DNA from: Ramlibacter agri
GTDB lineage: Bacteria > Pseudomonadota > Gammaproteobacteria > Burkholderiales > Burkholderiaceae_C
Assembly: GCF_012927085.1 (NCBI RefSeq)
Contig: NZ_JABBFX010000001.1
Span: 2,976,001 to 3,040,000 of the forward strand
Reading direction: 5' to 3'
DNA length: 64,000 nt
Shown: positions 7,988-16,563 of the stretch, one piece after another
How positions within the stretch are numbered: position 1 is the first letter of the stretch
Layout of the letters: every line of letters begins with the position of its first letter
Notes under the pieces: model-generated
Databases searched by the model: none
Told to the model about the DNA's origin: nothing
What the model saw: the letters and a program-made list of their open reading frames with translations, nothing else
Translations under genes and position numbers: made by a program

Positions 7988-9241
7988 TCAGAACAGGGCC
8001 GCCTGCTGCGGCGCGGCCGTGGGTGACGGCAGCGCGGACCGCGCCGGCCGGTGGTCGGCTGCCAGCACGAAAGGCAGCACCTTGGCCACCGGCACGTGCA
8101 GGCGCTTCAGGTCTTCGGCCCGCACGCGCCGCACGCGGCGGGCGAGCAGCAGCCGGTCGACCGCCTTGACGCCGAGGCCGGGCACGCGCAGCAGCAGCTC
8201 GCGCGGCGCGCGATTGAGGTCGACCGGAAAGCGTTCGGGATGCGCCAGCGCCCAGGCGAGCTTGGGATCGACCTCCAGCCGCAGCATGCCGCCCGTGCGT
8301 GGCGACGCGATTTCGTCCGCCGCGAAGCCGTAGTAGCGCATCAGCCAGTCGGCCTGGTACAGGCGGTGCTCGCGCGCCAGCGGCGGCGCCTGCAGGGGCA
8401 GCGCCGAGGCTGCGTCGGGGATGGGGCTGAAGGCGGAGTAGCAGACGCGCTTGAGGCGATAGGCGCCATAAAGCTGCGCGCTGGTGGCGAGGATGGCCGC
8501 GTCGTCGGCGCCATCGGCCCCGACGATCATCTGCGTGCTCTGGCCGGCGGCCGAGAAGGCGGGCGCCGCTGCGCGAGCGGGCCGGGCGCCTGGAATCGAT
8601 GTCGGGGCGCGCGAAGCATCCCGCGCCTCGCCCCGGGCCGCTTCGATCTGCACCCGCAGCCGCGCCATCGACCGCTTGATGGCGGCTCCGTCCTTCTGCG
8701 GCGCGAGTTCCGCCAGGCCCTGCTGCGTCGGCAGCTCGATGTTGATCGACAGCCGGTCGGCGTACTGGCCGGCGCGGCGCAGGAGGTCAGGTGCGGCGTC
8801 GGGAATGGTCTTGAGATGGATGTAGCCGCGGAAGTCGTGCTCTTCGCGCAGCCGGCGCGCGACCTCGACCAGCTGCTCCATCGTGTAGTCGGGGCTGCGG
8901 ATGATGCCGCTGGAGAGGAACAGGCCCTCGATGCAGTTGCGGCGGTAGAAGTCCAGCGTGAGCCGCACGACCTCGTCGATCGCGAAGCGGGCGCGCGGCA
9001 CGTTGCTGCTGGCGCGGTTGACACAGTACAGGCAGTCGTACTGGCAGTAGTTGGTCAGGAGGATCTTCAGCAGCGAGATGCAGCGCCCGTCGGGCGCATA
9101 GCTGTGGCAGATCCCGGTGCCCTCGTTGGAGCCCAGGCCACGGCCGCTGCTGGAATCGCGCTGGACGCCGCCGGAGGACGCGCAGGAGGCGTCGTACTTG
9201 GCGGCGTCGGCAAGGATGGCGAGCTTGGCGGCGATTTCCAC
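7988..9241 (-). CDS. Putative DNA modification/repair radical SAM protein (TIGR03916 type)
   Basis: This 417-residue radical SAM protein belongs to the family genetically linked to UdgX/DUF4130. The cluster-binding motif CQYDCLYC is at C66, C70 and C73, and is preceded by the family start 'KLAILADAAKYDASCASSG'. The C-terminal region (about 335-375) carries a helix-hairpin-helix stretch, NRAPRELLLRVPGLG, fit for DNA binding. The segment about 205-245 is low-complexity and alanine-rich, as if expanded. The start is the GTG at 9239-9241, supported by family alignment; no Shine-Dalgarno site is seen because the LexA-type box runs into the start codon. Its substrate is not known. Confidence 0.9.
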   Translation of the reverse strand: MEIAAKLAILADAAKYDASCASSGGVQRDSSSGRGLGSNEGTGICHSYAPDGRCISLLKILLTNYCQYDCLYCVNRASSNVPRARFAIDEVVRLTLDFYRRNCIEGLFLSSGIIRSPDYTMEQLVEVARRLREEHDFRGYIHLKTIPDAAPDLLRRAGQYADRLSINIELPTQQGLAELAPQKDGAAIKRSMARLRVQIEAARGEARDASRAPTSIPGARPARAAAPAFSAAGQSTQMIVGADGADDAAILATSAQLYGAYRLKRVCYSAFSPIPDAASALPLQAPPLAREHRLYQADWLMRYYGFAADEIASPRTGGMLRLEVDPKLAWALAHPERFPVDLNRAPRELLLRVPGLGVKAVDRLLLARRVRRVRAEDLKRLHVPVAKVLPFVLAADHRPARSALPSPTAAPQQAALF

Positions 9242-9256
9242 TGTATGAGCATACAG
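9241..9256 (-). promoter_or_regulatory. LexA (SOS) box of the radical SAM-udgX operon
   Basis: CTGTATGAGCATACAG matches the gamma/beta-proteobacterial LexA consensus CTGT-N8-ACAG exactly, with extra symmetry in the spacer (ATG/CAT). On the coding strand its last base is the G of the GTG start codon. A TATGCT inside the box could act as the -10, which would make the mRNA nearly leaderless. No convincing -35 is seen. Confidence 0.8.
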
Positions 9257-9279
9257 CTATTCCGCGCCCGGCCCTAGCC

Positions 9280-9302
9280 GGGCCCCGCGGCGCGCGGGGC
9301 CC
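9280..9302. other. G+C-rich hairpin between DUF4148 gene and radical SAM gene
   Basis: Arms GGGCCCCGC and GCGGGGCCC (9 bp) enclose ggcgc. It follows the leftward DUF4148 gene stop (9312) by about 10 bases, so it may limit read-through into the SOS operon, but no U tract follows on either strand. Confidence 0.45.
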
Positions 9303-9311
9303 GCCGTGAAC

Positions 9312-9689
9312 TTATTGCGCGTTCGTGGGCTGGCCGGCGAAGCGCGAGGCGCTCGTGGCGGGGCGGGAGGCGAGCCAGGCGGAGCCGCTGTCTTCGCCGT
9401 TCAGCGCGGAGACGCTGTCGCGGTTGGCGATGTACTCGGCCTGCAGCTGGGCGCTGGTCTTCGTGCTGCGGAAGTTCGCCAGCGGGTTGTACGAGGAGCC
9501 CCAGGGATTCGGGCCCTTCTTGAACTGGTCGAACTCGGCGCGCACGTCGGCGGCGTTGCGGGTGCTGGGCACGTCGTGCACGCGCCAGCTGCTGTCGGTC
9601 CACATCGGGCCGGCGTACGCGGCGGCGGAAGCGGTTGCGGCAGCCACGGCGGTGGCGGCGGTGACGAGGAGGAGGCTCAAGTTCTTCAT
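9312..9689 (-). CDS. DUF4148 domain-containing secreted protein (copy A)
   Basis: This 125-residue protein has a signal peptide (about 1-27, ending AAAYAG) and the DUF4148 pattern: 'ADVRAEFDQFKKGPNPWGSSYNPLANFRSTKTSAQLQAEYIANRD', then 'ALNGEDSGSAWLA'. DUF4148 proteins are small exported proteins, numerous in Burkholderiales, of unknown function. It is a paralogue of the next gene upstream (9751-10125), and the two share the NPL..FRS.KT and EYIANRD blocks, so they arose by tandem duplication. A weak terminator separates them. Confidence 0.88.
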   Translation of the reverse strand: MKNLSLLLVTAATAVAAATASAAAYAGPMWTDSSWRVHDVPSTRNAADVRAEFDQFKKGPNPWGSSYNPLANFRSTKTSAQLQAEYIANRDSVSALNGEDSGSAWLASRPATSASRFAGQPTNAQ

Positions 9690-9710
9690 GGTTATTTCTT
9701 TCTTCTCGGG

Positions 9711-9743
9711 GTAAAACAGGGCCGCGCCCGGAGGGGGCGCGGC
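9711..9743 (-). terminator. Probable terminator between the two DUF4148 genes
   Basis: Read leftward, GCCGCGCCC and GGGCGCGGC (9 bp, loop of 5) are followed by CCTGTTTTA. The U tract is short, so it probably attenuates rather than stops transcription into copy A. Confidence 0.5.
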
Positions 9744-9750
9744 GGGGGAC

Positions 9751-10125
9751 TTACTCGGCGCTGCCGGACTGCGCGGGCTGGGAAGCCAGCATGCGGGTGG
9801 CGTTCGTCACCTGGTGCTGGGCCAGGTAGGCGGAGCCGCTGTCTTCGGCGTTCAGCGCGGCGACGGCGTCACGGTTGGCGATGTATTCGCCCTGGACTTG
9901 CGCGCGGGTCTTGGAGCTGCGGAACTGGCTCAGCGGGTTGTAGGCGATGGCCCAGGGGTTCACGCCGGCCTTCTTGTAGGCGCCCAGTTCGGCCTGCACT
10001 TCGGCGCGGGTCTTGGAGCCCTGGAAGCTCAGGACGTTCTGGGAACCGTCGGCTTCGTCGGCCATGGCGCCGAAGGCGGCGGTGGCGAGGGCGGCGGCGG
10101 CGATCACGAGACGGGTGCTGTTCAT
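9751..10125 (-). CDS. DUF4148 domain-containing secreted protein (copy B)
   Basis: This 124-residue paralogue of 9312-9689 has a signal peptide (about 1-22, ending GAMAD). The mature part has two related blocks, 'SKTRAEVQAELGAYKKAG' and 'SKTRAQVQGEYIANRDAVAAL', flanking NPWAIAYNPLSQFR, so the domain itself may be an internal repeat. Function unknown. It is divergent from the LysR regulator at 10244, the usual arrangement for a LysR target, and a dyad lies between them. Confidence 0.88.
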   Translation of the reverse strand: MNSTRLVIAAAALATAAFGAMADEADGSQNVLSFQGSKTRAEVQAELGAYKKAGVNPWAIAYNPLSQFRSSKTRAQVQGEYIANRDAVAALNAEDSGSAYLAQHQVTNATRMLASQPAQSGSAE

Positions 10126-10217
10126 GGTGTGTGTCCTTTCGGTGCGTTTGTCTGAAGCGATGGGTAGACTGTATTCCTGCGCTTTCGATCAAAAAACACC
10201 CTCAGCAACAAGCATCC

Positions 10218-10234
10218 ATTGACGATCGAGCAAT
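10218..10234 (+). promoter_or_regulatory. Candidate LysR-type box (ATTG-N9-CAAT dyad)
   Basis: ATTGACGATCGAGCAAT contains the T-N11-A core expected for LysR-type regulators and perfect ATTG/CAAT arms. It ends 9 bases before the LysR ATG and lies in the divergent gap to DUF4148 copy B, so it could serve for autorepression. Such short dyads can occur by chance. Confidence 0.4.
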
Positions 10235-10243
10235 AATCAAGGC

Positions 10244-11170
10244 ATGGACAGACTGCAATCGATGCGGGTTTTCCAGCAGGTGGTCGATGAAGGCGGTTTC
10301 GCCGCGGCCGCCCGCAAGCTGGAGATGGCGCCGGCCGTGGTGACCCGGCTGGTGGGGGACCTGGAGACGCACCTGGGCGTGCGCCTGCTGCAGCGCACGA
10401 CCCGGCGGCTCTCCCTGACGCCGGCGGGCGAGGCCTACCTGAAACGGCTGCGGCCGATCCTGGCCGAGATCGACCAGGCGGACGCGATGGCCCACGCGCA
10501 CAGCAAGGAGATGAGCGGCACCGTGCGCATCCTCTCCACGCCGATGCTCGCTTCGCACCTTGTCACGCCGGCGGCGGTGACCTTCCAGCAGCTGCACCCG
10601 GACGTGCTGCTGGACCTGGAAGTGCAGGACGTGACCGATCCCAACGTGGAGGAGTTCGACCTGGCCGTGGTGACCGACCTCGCGCCGATCCACTCCACCG
10701 CGATCGTGCGCACCATCCACCACGCCGAGAGCGTGCTCTGTGCCGCGCCTTCCTACCTGGCGCGGCGCGGCGAGCCCATGAAGCCGGAAGACCTGCAGCA
10801 GCATTCCCTGCTGCGCCTGCGCGTGCCCGGCATGCGCCCGCGGCCGCTGACGCTGATCGACCCCACCTACAACGACCGCCAGCTGACCATGGACGTGCCG
10901 ATGGCGATGACCTCCAACCACGGCGACGTGCTGCTGCGCGCGACGCTGGAAGGCGCGGGCATCAGCAGCCAGCCGGTGGACCTGGTGGCGCAGATGCTGA
11001 AGGGGGGCTACCTCCAGCGCGTGCTGTCGCCCTGGATCACGAGTCGCATCGCGCTGGTGGCGGCCTTGCCGAGCCGCCGCTTCCTGCCGGCACGCACGCG
11101 CGCCTTCGTCGACCACCTCGCGGAGCACGCGCGCACCGCGGTGGCAGGGCTTGCGCCTTCGTCGGAGTAA
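10244..11170 (+). CDS. LysR-family transcriptional regulator
   Basis: This full-length 308-residue LysR regulator has an N-terminal winged helix-turn-helix, 'MRVFQQVVDEGGFAAAARKLEMAPAVVTRLVGDLE' then 'LGVRLLQRTTRRLSLTPAGEAYL' (about 1-65). Here Val-Val-Thr-Arg replaces the usual 'SavSr.i' in the recognition helix. A linker helix and an effector domain (about 90-300) follow. Its orientation opposite the tandem DUF4148 genes suggests it may control them or itself. Effector unknown. Confidence 0.93.
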   Translation: MDRLQSMRVFQQVVDEGGFAAAARKLEMAPAVVTRLVGDLETHLGVRLLQRTTRRLSLTPAGEAYLKRLRPILAEIDQADAMAHAHSKEMSGTVRILSTPMLASHLVTPAAVTFQQLHPDVLLDLEVQDVTDPNVEEFDLAVVTDLAPIHSTAIVRTIHHAESVLCAAPSYLARRGEPMKPEDLQQHSLLRLRVPGMRPRPLTLIDPTYNDRQLTMDVPMAMTSNHGDVLLRATLEGAGISSQPVDLVAQMLKGGYLQRVLSPWITSRIALVAALPSRRFLPARTRAFVDHLAEHARTAVAGLAPSSE

Positions 11171-11176
11171 GCGCCG

Positions 11177-11491
11177 CTACAGCTGCGCGGGCATCACCTT
11201 CAGGCCGACCCAGGCCGCGCCGATCACGGCGTTGATCGGTACGCTGAGCGCGCTGGGGACGTAGAACAGCACTGAGATGCCGGGCGCATGCAGCAGCCAT
11301 TCGGCCAGGCCGCCCAGCGCGTAGAGCGTCACGCAGACCCAGAGCCAGCGCCGCATGTACGTGGGCAGCCAGCGCGCCTGCGCCTGGTTGTGGCGCCATG
11401 CGGCCGCACGCTCGATGACGTTGCCGCGGTTGACGTCCTTGAACAGCCAGCCGAAGAAGAAATAGCGGTACAGCAGCGTTCCGAAGCTCAT
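11177..11491 (-). CDS. Small hypothetical membrane protein
   Basis: This 104-residue protein begins MSFGTLLYRYFFFGWLFKD and has two or three membrane segments (about 45-63 and 70-100). The charged part NRGNVIERAAAWRHNQAQARW lies between a first amphipathic stretch and the helices. No family is recognised with confidence; similar short proteins occur in Comamonadaceae. The start at 11491 was preferred over the upstream in-frame starts because those add a non-membrane, non-signal tail. Its stop lies only 6 bases from the convergent LysR stop. Confidence 0.7.
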   Translation of the reverse strand: MSFGTLLYRYFFFGWLFKDVNRGNVIERAAAWRHNQAQARWLPTYMRRWLWVCVTLYALGGLAEWLLHAPGISVLFYVPSALSVPINAVIGAAWVGLKVMPAQL

Positions 11492-11691
11492 GGTTCGTAC
11501 TCGGTCGATCGACTGCAATGCTGCTTCCTTGTACCTGCAAGGACCGTGCGTGTCCATGCTGATTTGGTGTAGGAGCGGCACAAGTGCGCGGATGGCGGCG
11601 CCCCTCGCTTACACCGAGGCATCAGAAGGCTTGATGCGTGGTTTCCATGGCCTGGCTCCGCAATGGATCGCGACCTACCGGCCGCCTCCGT

Positions 11692-12594
11692 TCAAGCCTG
11701 CAGGCCCAGGCAGAGCAGGCCGGCCGCCACCAGCGCGAGGCCGCCCTGTTCGGTGCGCGAGAGCTTCTCGCGCATCAGGCGGCGCGAGACGAGATAGCTG
11801 AACACCACTTCCACCATGCCCAGCGTGCGCACGTTGGCGGCGGTCGTGAGCGCGAAGGCCGTGAACCAGCCGAGCGAGGCCAGCGCGCCGGCGGCGCCGG
11901 CCACCAGCGAGATGCGCCAGGCGCTGACGGTGGCGCGCAAGGCACTGGGCGAACGCCAGGCGAGCCAGCCACCCAGCACCACGGTCTGCAGGATCTGCGC
12001 GAACAGCACGCCCCAGGCCCCGATCAACCAGGCCGGCACGCCCGGCAGCTGCAGCGAGGCGCCGCGGTAACCGACCGCCGACAGCGCGAAGCCGGCGCCG
12101 GAAGCCAGCCCCAGCAAGGCGGCGCGGCCGGTCCACGCCGGCGCGGCGGCGTCGGCGCTCCGGGCCGGCAGCGACAGCAGCACGACGCCGGCGGTCGCCA
12201 GCGCCATCGCCAGCAGCGTCGCCCAGCCGGGCAACTCGCGCAGGAAGAGGGCGCCGAAGGCCGCCACCTGCAGCGCATCGGTCTTGGAATAGGCCACGCC
12301 GATGACGAAGTTGCGCTCCTTCATCGCGGCCAGCATGAAGGCCGTGGCCGCCAGCTGGCCGGCCGCGCCAAGCGCCAGCCAGGCGAAGTAGCTGCCGCCG
12401 AAGGCCGGCACCGGCGCAGGCGTCAACAGGTGCAGCACCCACACCGCCACGGCGGCAAAGGGGATGCCATAGAGGAAACGCACCAGCGTCGCGCCCAGCG
12501 TGCCGGCCTGCGCGACCAGCGAACGTTGCGCCGCGTTGCGTGCGGTCTGTGCCAGCGCCGCCCAGAGGACGGTGGCCACCCAGAGCCAGGCCAT
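11692..12594 (-). CDS. EamA-type DMT transporter
   Basis: This 300-residue protein has about ten hydrophobic helices arranged as two five-helix repeats, the drug/metabolite transporter plan. The N-terminal half has 'AGTLGATLVRFLYGIPFAAVAVWVL' and the C-terminal half 'TLGMVEVVFSYLVSRRLMREKLSRTEQGGLALVAAGLLCLG', which matches the usual EamA end. It would export a small metabolite or amino acid across the inner membrane; the substrate cannot be told. No regulator lies next to it; 93 bases separate it from the CbiM-like gene upstream. Confidence 0.88.
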   Translation of the reverse strand: MAWLWVATVLWAALAQTARNAAQRSLVAQAGTLGATLVRFLYGIPFAAVAVWVLHLLTPAPVPAFGGSYFAWLALGAAGQLAATAFMLAAMKERNFVIGVAYSKTDALQVAAFGALFLRELPGWATLLAMALATAGVVLLSLPARSADAAAPAWTGRAALLGLASGAGFALSAVGYRGASLQLPGVPAWLIGAWGVLFAQILQTVVLGGWLAWRSPSALRATVSAWRISLVAGAAGALASLGWFTAFALTTAANVRTLGMVEVVFSYLVSRRLMREKLSRTEQGGLALVAAGLLCLGLQA

Positions 12595-12687
12595 CGCCGC
12601 GCCTCAGTCCGCGTGGACGCAGCAGGCGGAGGGGGCGATGTGGGGCGGGGTGTGGATCGGCATGGGGCGCGACCATACCACGGCGTT

Positions 12688-13362
12688 TCAGGCGCGATGG
12701 CGGGGCGCGCGCGCCTTGGCGGCCTGCGGCAGGTACAAAGCGTCCGACCAAGTGGCCAGCCATTGCGGCCTGTAGGCCACCAGCAGGCTGGCGACGGCGC
12801 AGGTCCACGAGGCCTCGCCCATCGCGATCAGCAGCGAGACCACGGCCTTCATGTCGCCACCCGCGCCGTGCGCCACCGGCGCGATGAAGGCCGCGGCCAG
12901 GCCGCAGGCCAGCAGGGCGAGCAGCGGCACCAGGAAGGCGCGTCCCATCAGGTAGGCGACCGGATGCGTGCCGAAAGTGCGCCGGATCACGTAGCCCAGG
13001 GCCAGCGTGGCCGTGGCCGGCAGGATGCCGCACCAGGCGATCGCCGAGAGTGCCTCGGGCAGGCTGGCGCCGGTGGTCAGCATCGTGCTGAGGCCGGCGA
13101 ACACCAGCAGCGGCACGGCCAGTGGCCAGCCAAGCAGCAGCACGGCGAGCGGCCCGCCCGACCAGTGCAGCGGCACCGGCAGCGCGGACAGGCCCGGCCA
13201 GGCCCACAGCCAGGGCAGCAGCGTGGCCAGGGCCAGCAGCGGCGTGCCGAGGTGGGTGTCCGGGCCCTGCAACTGGCGCCAGGGGCGCACCAGCACCGCC
13301 CCGGCGAGGGCCGGCGCGATCAGGGCCACCGCGGCCCAGGCCGGCATGGCGGGGAGCATCAC
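12688..13362 (-). CDS. Polytopic membrane protein, possibly CbiM/ECF-permease-like
   Basis: This 224-residue protein has about six to seven membrane helices. The end 'MGEASWTCAVASLLVAYRPQWLATW.DALYL' resembles the 'EAFLNGM.....VYRP.WV.TFDD..Y' ending of a family annotated as energy-coupling-factor permeases (COG3235-like). That family's substrate (often guessed to be cobalt or nickel) is unproven, and no ATPase or T-component lies beside it here. Its start overlaps the stop of the next gene upstream as ATGA, so the two are translationally coupled. Confidence 0.7.
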   Translation of the reverse strand: MMLPAMPAWAAVALIAPALAGAVLVRPWRQLQGPDTHLGTPLLALATLLPWLWAWPGLSALPVPLHWSGGPLAVLLLGWPLAVPLLVFAGLSTMLTTGASLPEALSAIAWCGILPATATLALGYVIRRTFGTHPVAYLMGRAFLVPLLALLACGLAAAFIAPVAHGAGGDMKAVVSLLIAMGEASWTCAVASLLVAYRPQWLATWSDALYLPQAAKARAPRHRA

Positions 13363-13577
13363 GCGCCCTGCACGCGGATCTTGCCCTCGCGCACGTAGCG
13401 CTCGTAGTCGTCGCGCGGGATGGCCGCGGAGATCGCGTTGCCGGGGCCGTCTTCCCAGCCCAGGGTGACGCTGTCGGCGGCGACCTCGATCGAGACGGGC
13501 CCATCGGGGATCTCCAGCGGCATGCCGTCGCCGGCGCGGAAGCAGACCTCCCCGCGGATGGTGGCTTGTTGTGTCAT
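13359..13577 (-). CDS. Small hypothetical protein coupled to CbiM-like gene
   Basis: This 72-residue acidic protein (MTQQATIRGEVCFRAGDG...) looks like an all-beta fold with alternating strands, 'GPVSIEVAADSVTLGWEDG' and 'NAISAAIPRDDYERYVREGKIRV'. No known family is assigned. The start at 13577 has a strong GGAAGGAG site 5 bases upstream; longer in-frame starts lack one. The stop overlaps the downstream membrane gene by 4 bases. It is divergent from the multi-PAS kinase, with about 100 bases between starts. Confidence 0.75.
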   Translation of the reverse strand: MTQQATIRGEVCFRAGDGMPLEIPDGPVSIEVAADSVTLGWEDGPGNAISAAIPRDDYERYVREGKIRVQGA

Positions 13578-13681
13578 GGGCGCTCCTTCCTGCAAACGGG
13601 ACCGGCCCATTTCAGCAGGGCCCGCCGGCGGGGGGCTGTCAGCCGACGGCGCGACTGCCTGCCAGCGAATTGCAGGCCACA

Positions 13682-16516
13682 ATGCCGAGCATGGGACACA
13701 CCGGCGGCATGCGCAGGACGGGGTGGCTGGTACTGGCGTTCGCGCTGTTCACCGGCCCCTTGCTGGCCGCCGTCCTGGTGTTCCTGCACGGCGAGGCGGT
13801 GCGCAGCGGGCGCGAGCAGGTGGCGTCGCTGTCGCAGGTGATCGCCGAGCAGACGACCCGCACGCTGCAGGCGGTCGACGTCCGGCTGCAGCTGGCCATC
13901 GCGCGGCTCGAGGCGCTGGAGCAGTCCGGCCGGGCCGGCACCGATGCCGGCCGGGCCCTGCTGCGCGGCGAGCTCAAGGACCTGCCTTACGTGCGGGCGC
14001 TGTGGGTGGTCGATGCCAGCGGCCGGGTGCTGTACGACTCCGACACCGGCACCACCGGGCGCGCGGTCGCCGACCGCGCGTATTTCCAGGCCTACCTGCG
14101 CAGCCCGGAAACCGAGTTCTTCGTCGGCCCGCTGGTGCGCAGCCGGACGACCGGCACCTGGTACCTCAGCGCCTCGCGGCCGATCCGCGGCCCCGACGGC
14201 GCCGTGAAGGCCGTGGTCACCGCGGCCCTCGAGCCGGGCTACTTCGAACAGCCGTGGCGCGGCATCGACCTCGGCGAGCAGGGCGCGGTGGTGCTGTACC
14301 ACCGCAGCGGCCAGCTGATGGTGCGCAGCCCGCCGGACGAGGCCGTGGTGGGCCGCGACTTCGCGCAGCTGCCGCTGTTCACCGAATTCCTTCCCGCCGC
14401 GCCGCAAGGCGTGTTCGTGCGCGACAGCGACATCGACGGCCTGCGCCGGATGTACGCCTATCGCGTGCTGCCGCACTATCCGCAGCTGCTGGTGGTGGTC
14501 GGCACCGGCTACGCCGAGCTGCTGGCGCCCTGGTGGCGCTTTGCCTTGCTGGCCTCGAGCCTGTGGGCCGGCGCGCTGCTGGTGGTGTTCGGGCTGACCT
14601 GGCAGCTGCGCCGCCAGGCGCGCCGCCGCTCGCAGACCGAGCAGCGCTTCGGCGACCTGGCGCAGGCCATGCCGCAGATCGTCTTCAGCTCGGACGCGCG
14701 TGGCGGCGTGCAGTTCATCAGCCAGCGCTGGACCGACTTCACCGGGCGATCCGCGGAGGATGCGCGGGGCACGCGCTGGCGCGACGCCGTGCATCCGGCC
14801 GATCGCGATGTGGTGTTCAGCGTGCTGGCGCGGGCGCTCGAGCAGCCGCGGCAGGTGGAAATCGAGCTGCGCCTGCGCCATCACGACGGCAGCTACCGCT
14901 GGCACCTGCTGCGCGCGGTGCCGGTGGGCAGCCCCGCTGCCGTGCGCACCTGGTATGGGACCGCCACCGACATCGACGAGATGAAGCGGGCGCAGGCCCG
15001 GCTGCATGCGCAGGCGGAGCTGCTGAAGATGGCGGGGCGCCTGTCGCGCCTGGGGAGTTTTTCGGTGGACGTGGCGACTGAACGCGTGACCTGGTCCGAT
15101 GAATCCGCGGCCCTGTTCGACATGCCGTCCGACGCCGAGCCGACCCTCAAGGACGTCATCGCGATGGTGGCGCCGGCTTCGCTGCCGCAGGCCCTGCACG
15201 TGCTGCAGGACTGCATCGATCGCGGCGAACCCTTCGACGTCGAAGCGGAGATGATCACGCCGACCGGACGGCGCGTCTGGGTGCGGTCCATCGGCCAGCC
15301 GGTGCGTGGCCTGGACGGCCGGATCATCGCGATCCAGGGCGCGCAGCAGGACATCAGCCAGCGCGTGCGCATGGTGGAGGAGATCCGCAGCCTCAACACC
15401 AACCTGGAAGAGAAGATTTCGCAGCGCACCGGCGAGCTCGCGCGCCAGGAGGCGCTGTTCCGCACGCTCGCGGAACAGGCGCCGCTGCCGTTCTGGACGG
15501 TGGACCCGGCCGGCGGCGCCACCTTCTTCAGCCGGGCCTGGTACGAGCTGTTCGGCGGCGCGCCGCCCAAGTGGCTGGGCCACGAATGGATGGAGCTGCT
15601 GCATCCGGACGACTCCGACGCCGTGCAGCGCAACTGGCAGGAAGCGCGCCGCACGGACGGCGTCTATGCGGGCACGCGCCGGCTGCGCTCGCGCGACGGC
15701 ACCTGGCACACCACCAGCTACCGCGCGGTGCCGGTGCGCGATGGCGAAGGCGAGGTGCTGTTCTGGGTCGGCGTCGACAGCGACATCACCGAGCTCAGCG
15801 CCAACGAGTCCGCCCTGCGGCTGGCCAACGAGCAGCTGGAGTCCTTTGCCTATTCGGTCTCGCACGACCTGCAGTCGCCGCTGCAGCGCATCCAGTCCTT
15901 CGGCCGCCTGCTGGAGGAGGAGTTGCGCGGCGCTGCCGGCGAACGCGCGCAGCACTACCTGGCGCGCATCCGCGCCAACGCCGACGCGATGGCGCAACTG
16001 ATCGAAGGACTGCTGGGCCTGGCCCATGTGTCGGAGGTGGAGATCATCCGTTCGACCGTGAACCTCAGCGAGACGGCCACCGAGATCCTGCAGCGGCTGC
16101 ATGCCGACCATCCGCAGCGCCGCGTCGAGTGGCGGGTGGAGCCGGGGCTCACCGCGCAGGGCGACGTGCGGCTCCTGCGTTCGGTGCTGGAGAACCTGCT
16201 GGGCAACGCGTGGAAGTTCACCGCGGCGCGGCCGCTGGCGCAGATCACCGTGGGCGGCGGCCGCGGCGAGTTCTTCGTGCGCGACAACGGGGCCGGCTTC
16301 GACATGGCCTATGCCGACCGGCTCTTCGGCACCTTCCAGCGCCTGCACGATGCCGACGAGTTCCCGGGCAAGGGCATCGGGCTGGCCACGGTGGCACGGG
16401 CCATCTCGCGCATGGGCGGGCGCATCTGGGCGCAATCGGCGCCGGGCGAGGGCGCCACCTTCCGCTTCACGCTGCCTGCAGTGCAGGCGGTCGAGCCGAG
16501 TCGCGCAACCGCCTGA
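13682..16516 (+). CDS. Membrane sensor histidine kinase with Cache and three PAS domains
   Basis: This protein is about 944 residues. A first membrane helix (about 13-34) and a second (about 285-306) bracket a periplasmic double-Cache type sensor (about 40-280, with 'LYDSDTGTTGRAVADRAYFQAYL' and 'FFVGPLVRSRTTGTWYLSASRPI'). Three PAS/PAC units follow (about 320-435, 450-560 and 590-705). The HisKA box is FAYSVSHDLQSPLQRIQSF (His728), the phytochrome-like class; the HATPase has N-box GNAWKFTA, DNGAGFD and GKGIGLATVARAISRMGG. No receiver is attached and none lies next door, so its partner is elsewhere. Starts at 13691 or 13709 are also possible. Confidence 0.92.
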   Translation: MPSMGHTGGMRRTGWLVLAFALFTGPLLAAVLVFLHGEAVRSGREQVASLSQVIAEQTTRTLQAVDVRLQLAIARLEALEQSGRAGTDAGRALLRGELKDLPYVRALWVVDASGRVLYDSDTGTTGRAVADRAYFQAYLRSPETEFFVGPLVRSRTTGTWYLSASRPIRGPDGAVKAVVTAALEPGYFEQPWRGIDLGEQGAVVLYHRSGQLMVRSPPDEAVVGRDFAQLPLFTEFLPAAPQGVFVRDSDIDGLRRMYAYRVLPHYPQLLVVVGTGYAELLAPWWRFALLASSLWAGALLVVFGLTWQLRRQARRRSQTEQRFGDLAQAMPQIVFSSDARGGVQFISQRWTDFTGRSAEDARGTRWRDAVHPADRDVVFSVLARALEQPRQVEIELRLRHHDGSYRWHLLRAVPVGSPAAVRTWYGTATDIDEMKRAQARLHAQAELLKMAGRLSRLGSFSVDVATERVTWSDESAALFDMPSDAEPTLKDVIAMVAPASLPQALHVLQDCIDRGEPFDVEAEMITPTGRRVWVRSIGQPVRGLDGRIIAIQGAQQDISQRVRMVEEIRSLNTNLEEKISQRTGELARQEALFRTLAEQAPLPFWTVDPAGGATFFSRAWYELFGGAPPKWLGHEWMELLHPDDSDAVQRNWQEARRTDGVYAGTRRLRSRDGTWHTTSYRAVPVRDGEGEVLFWVGVDSDITELSANESALRLANEQLESFAYSVSHDLQSPLQRIQSFGRLLEEELRGAAGERAQHYLARIRANADAMAQLIEGLLGLAHVSEVEIIRSTVNLSETATEILQRLHADHPQRRVEWRVEPGLTAQGDVRLLRSVLENLLGNAWKFTAARPLAQITVGGGRGEFFVRDNGAGFDMAYADRLFGTFQRLHDADEFPGKGIGLATVARAISRMGGRIWAQSAPGEGATFRFTLPAVQAVEPSRATA

Positions 16517-16549
16517 TTGCATTTCGGTCGCCTTGCCCCAATAATGCAA
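16517..16549 (+). promoter_or_regulatory. Candidate promoter/operator of the SRPBCC-arsR pair
   Basis: TTGCAT (-35, 3 of 6 to consensus) and AATAAT (-10, 5 of 6) are spaced 17 bases apart. The same block is framed by a TTGCAT...ATGCAA dyad that ArsR could bind to shut the promoter. It starts directly after the kinase stop; a strong AGGAGG site follows at 16552-16557. Confidence 0.45.
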
Positions 16550-16563
16550 CCAGGAGGTTGCTT

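Noticed and set aside
13574..16549. 991-codon open frame antisense to the multi-PAS kinase
   Set aside because: High G+C third positions create stop-free antisense frames; no domain pattern is visible.
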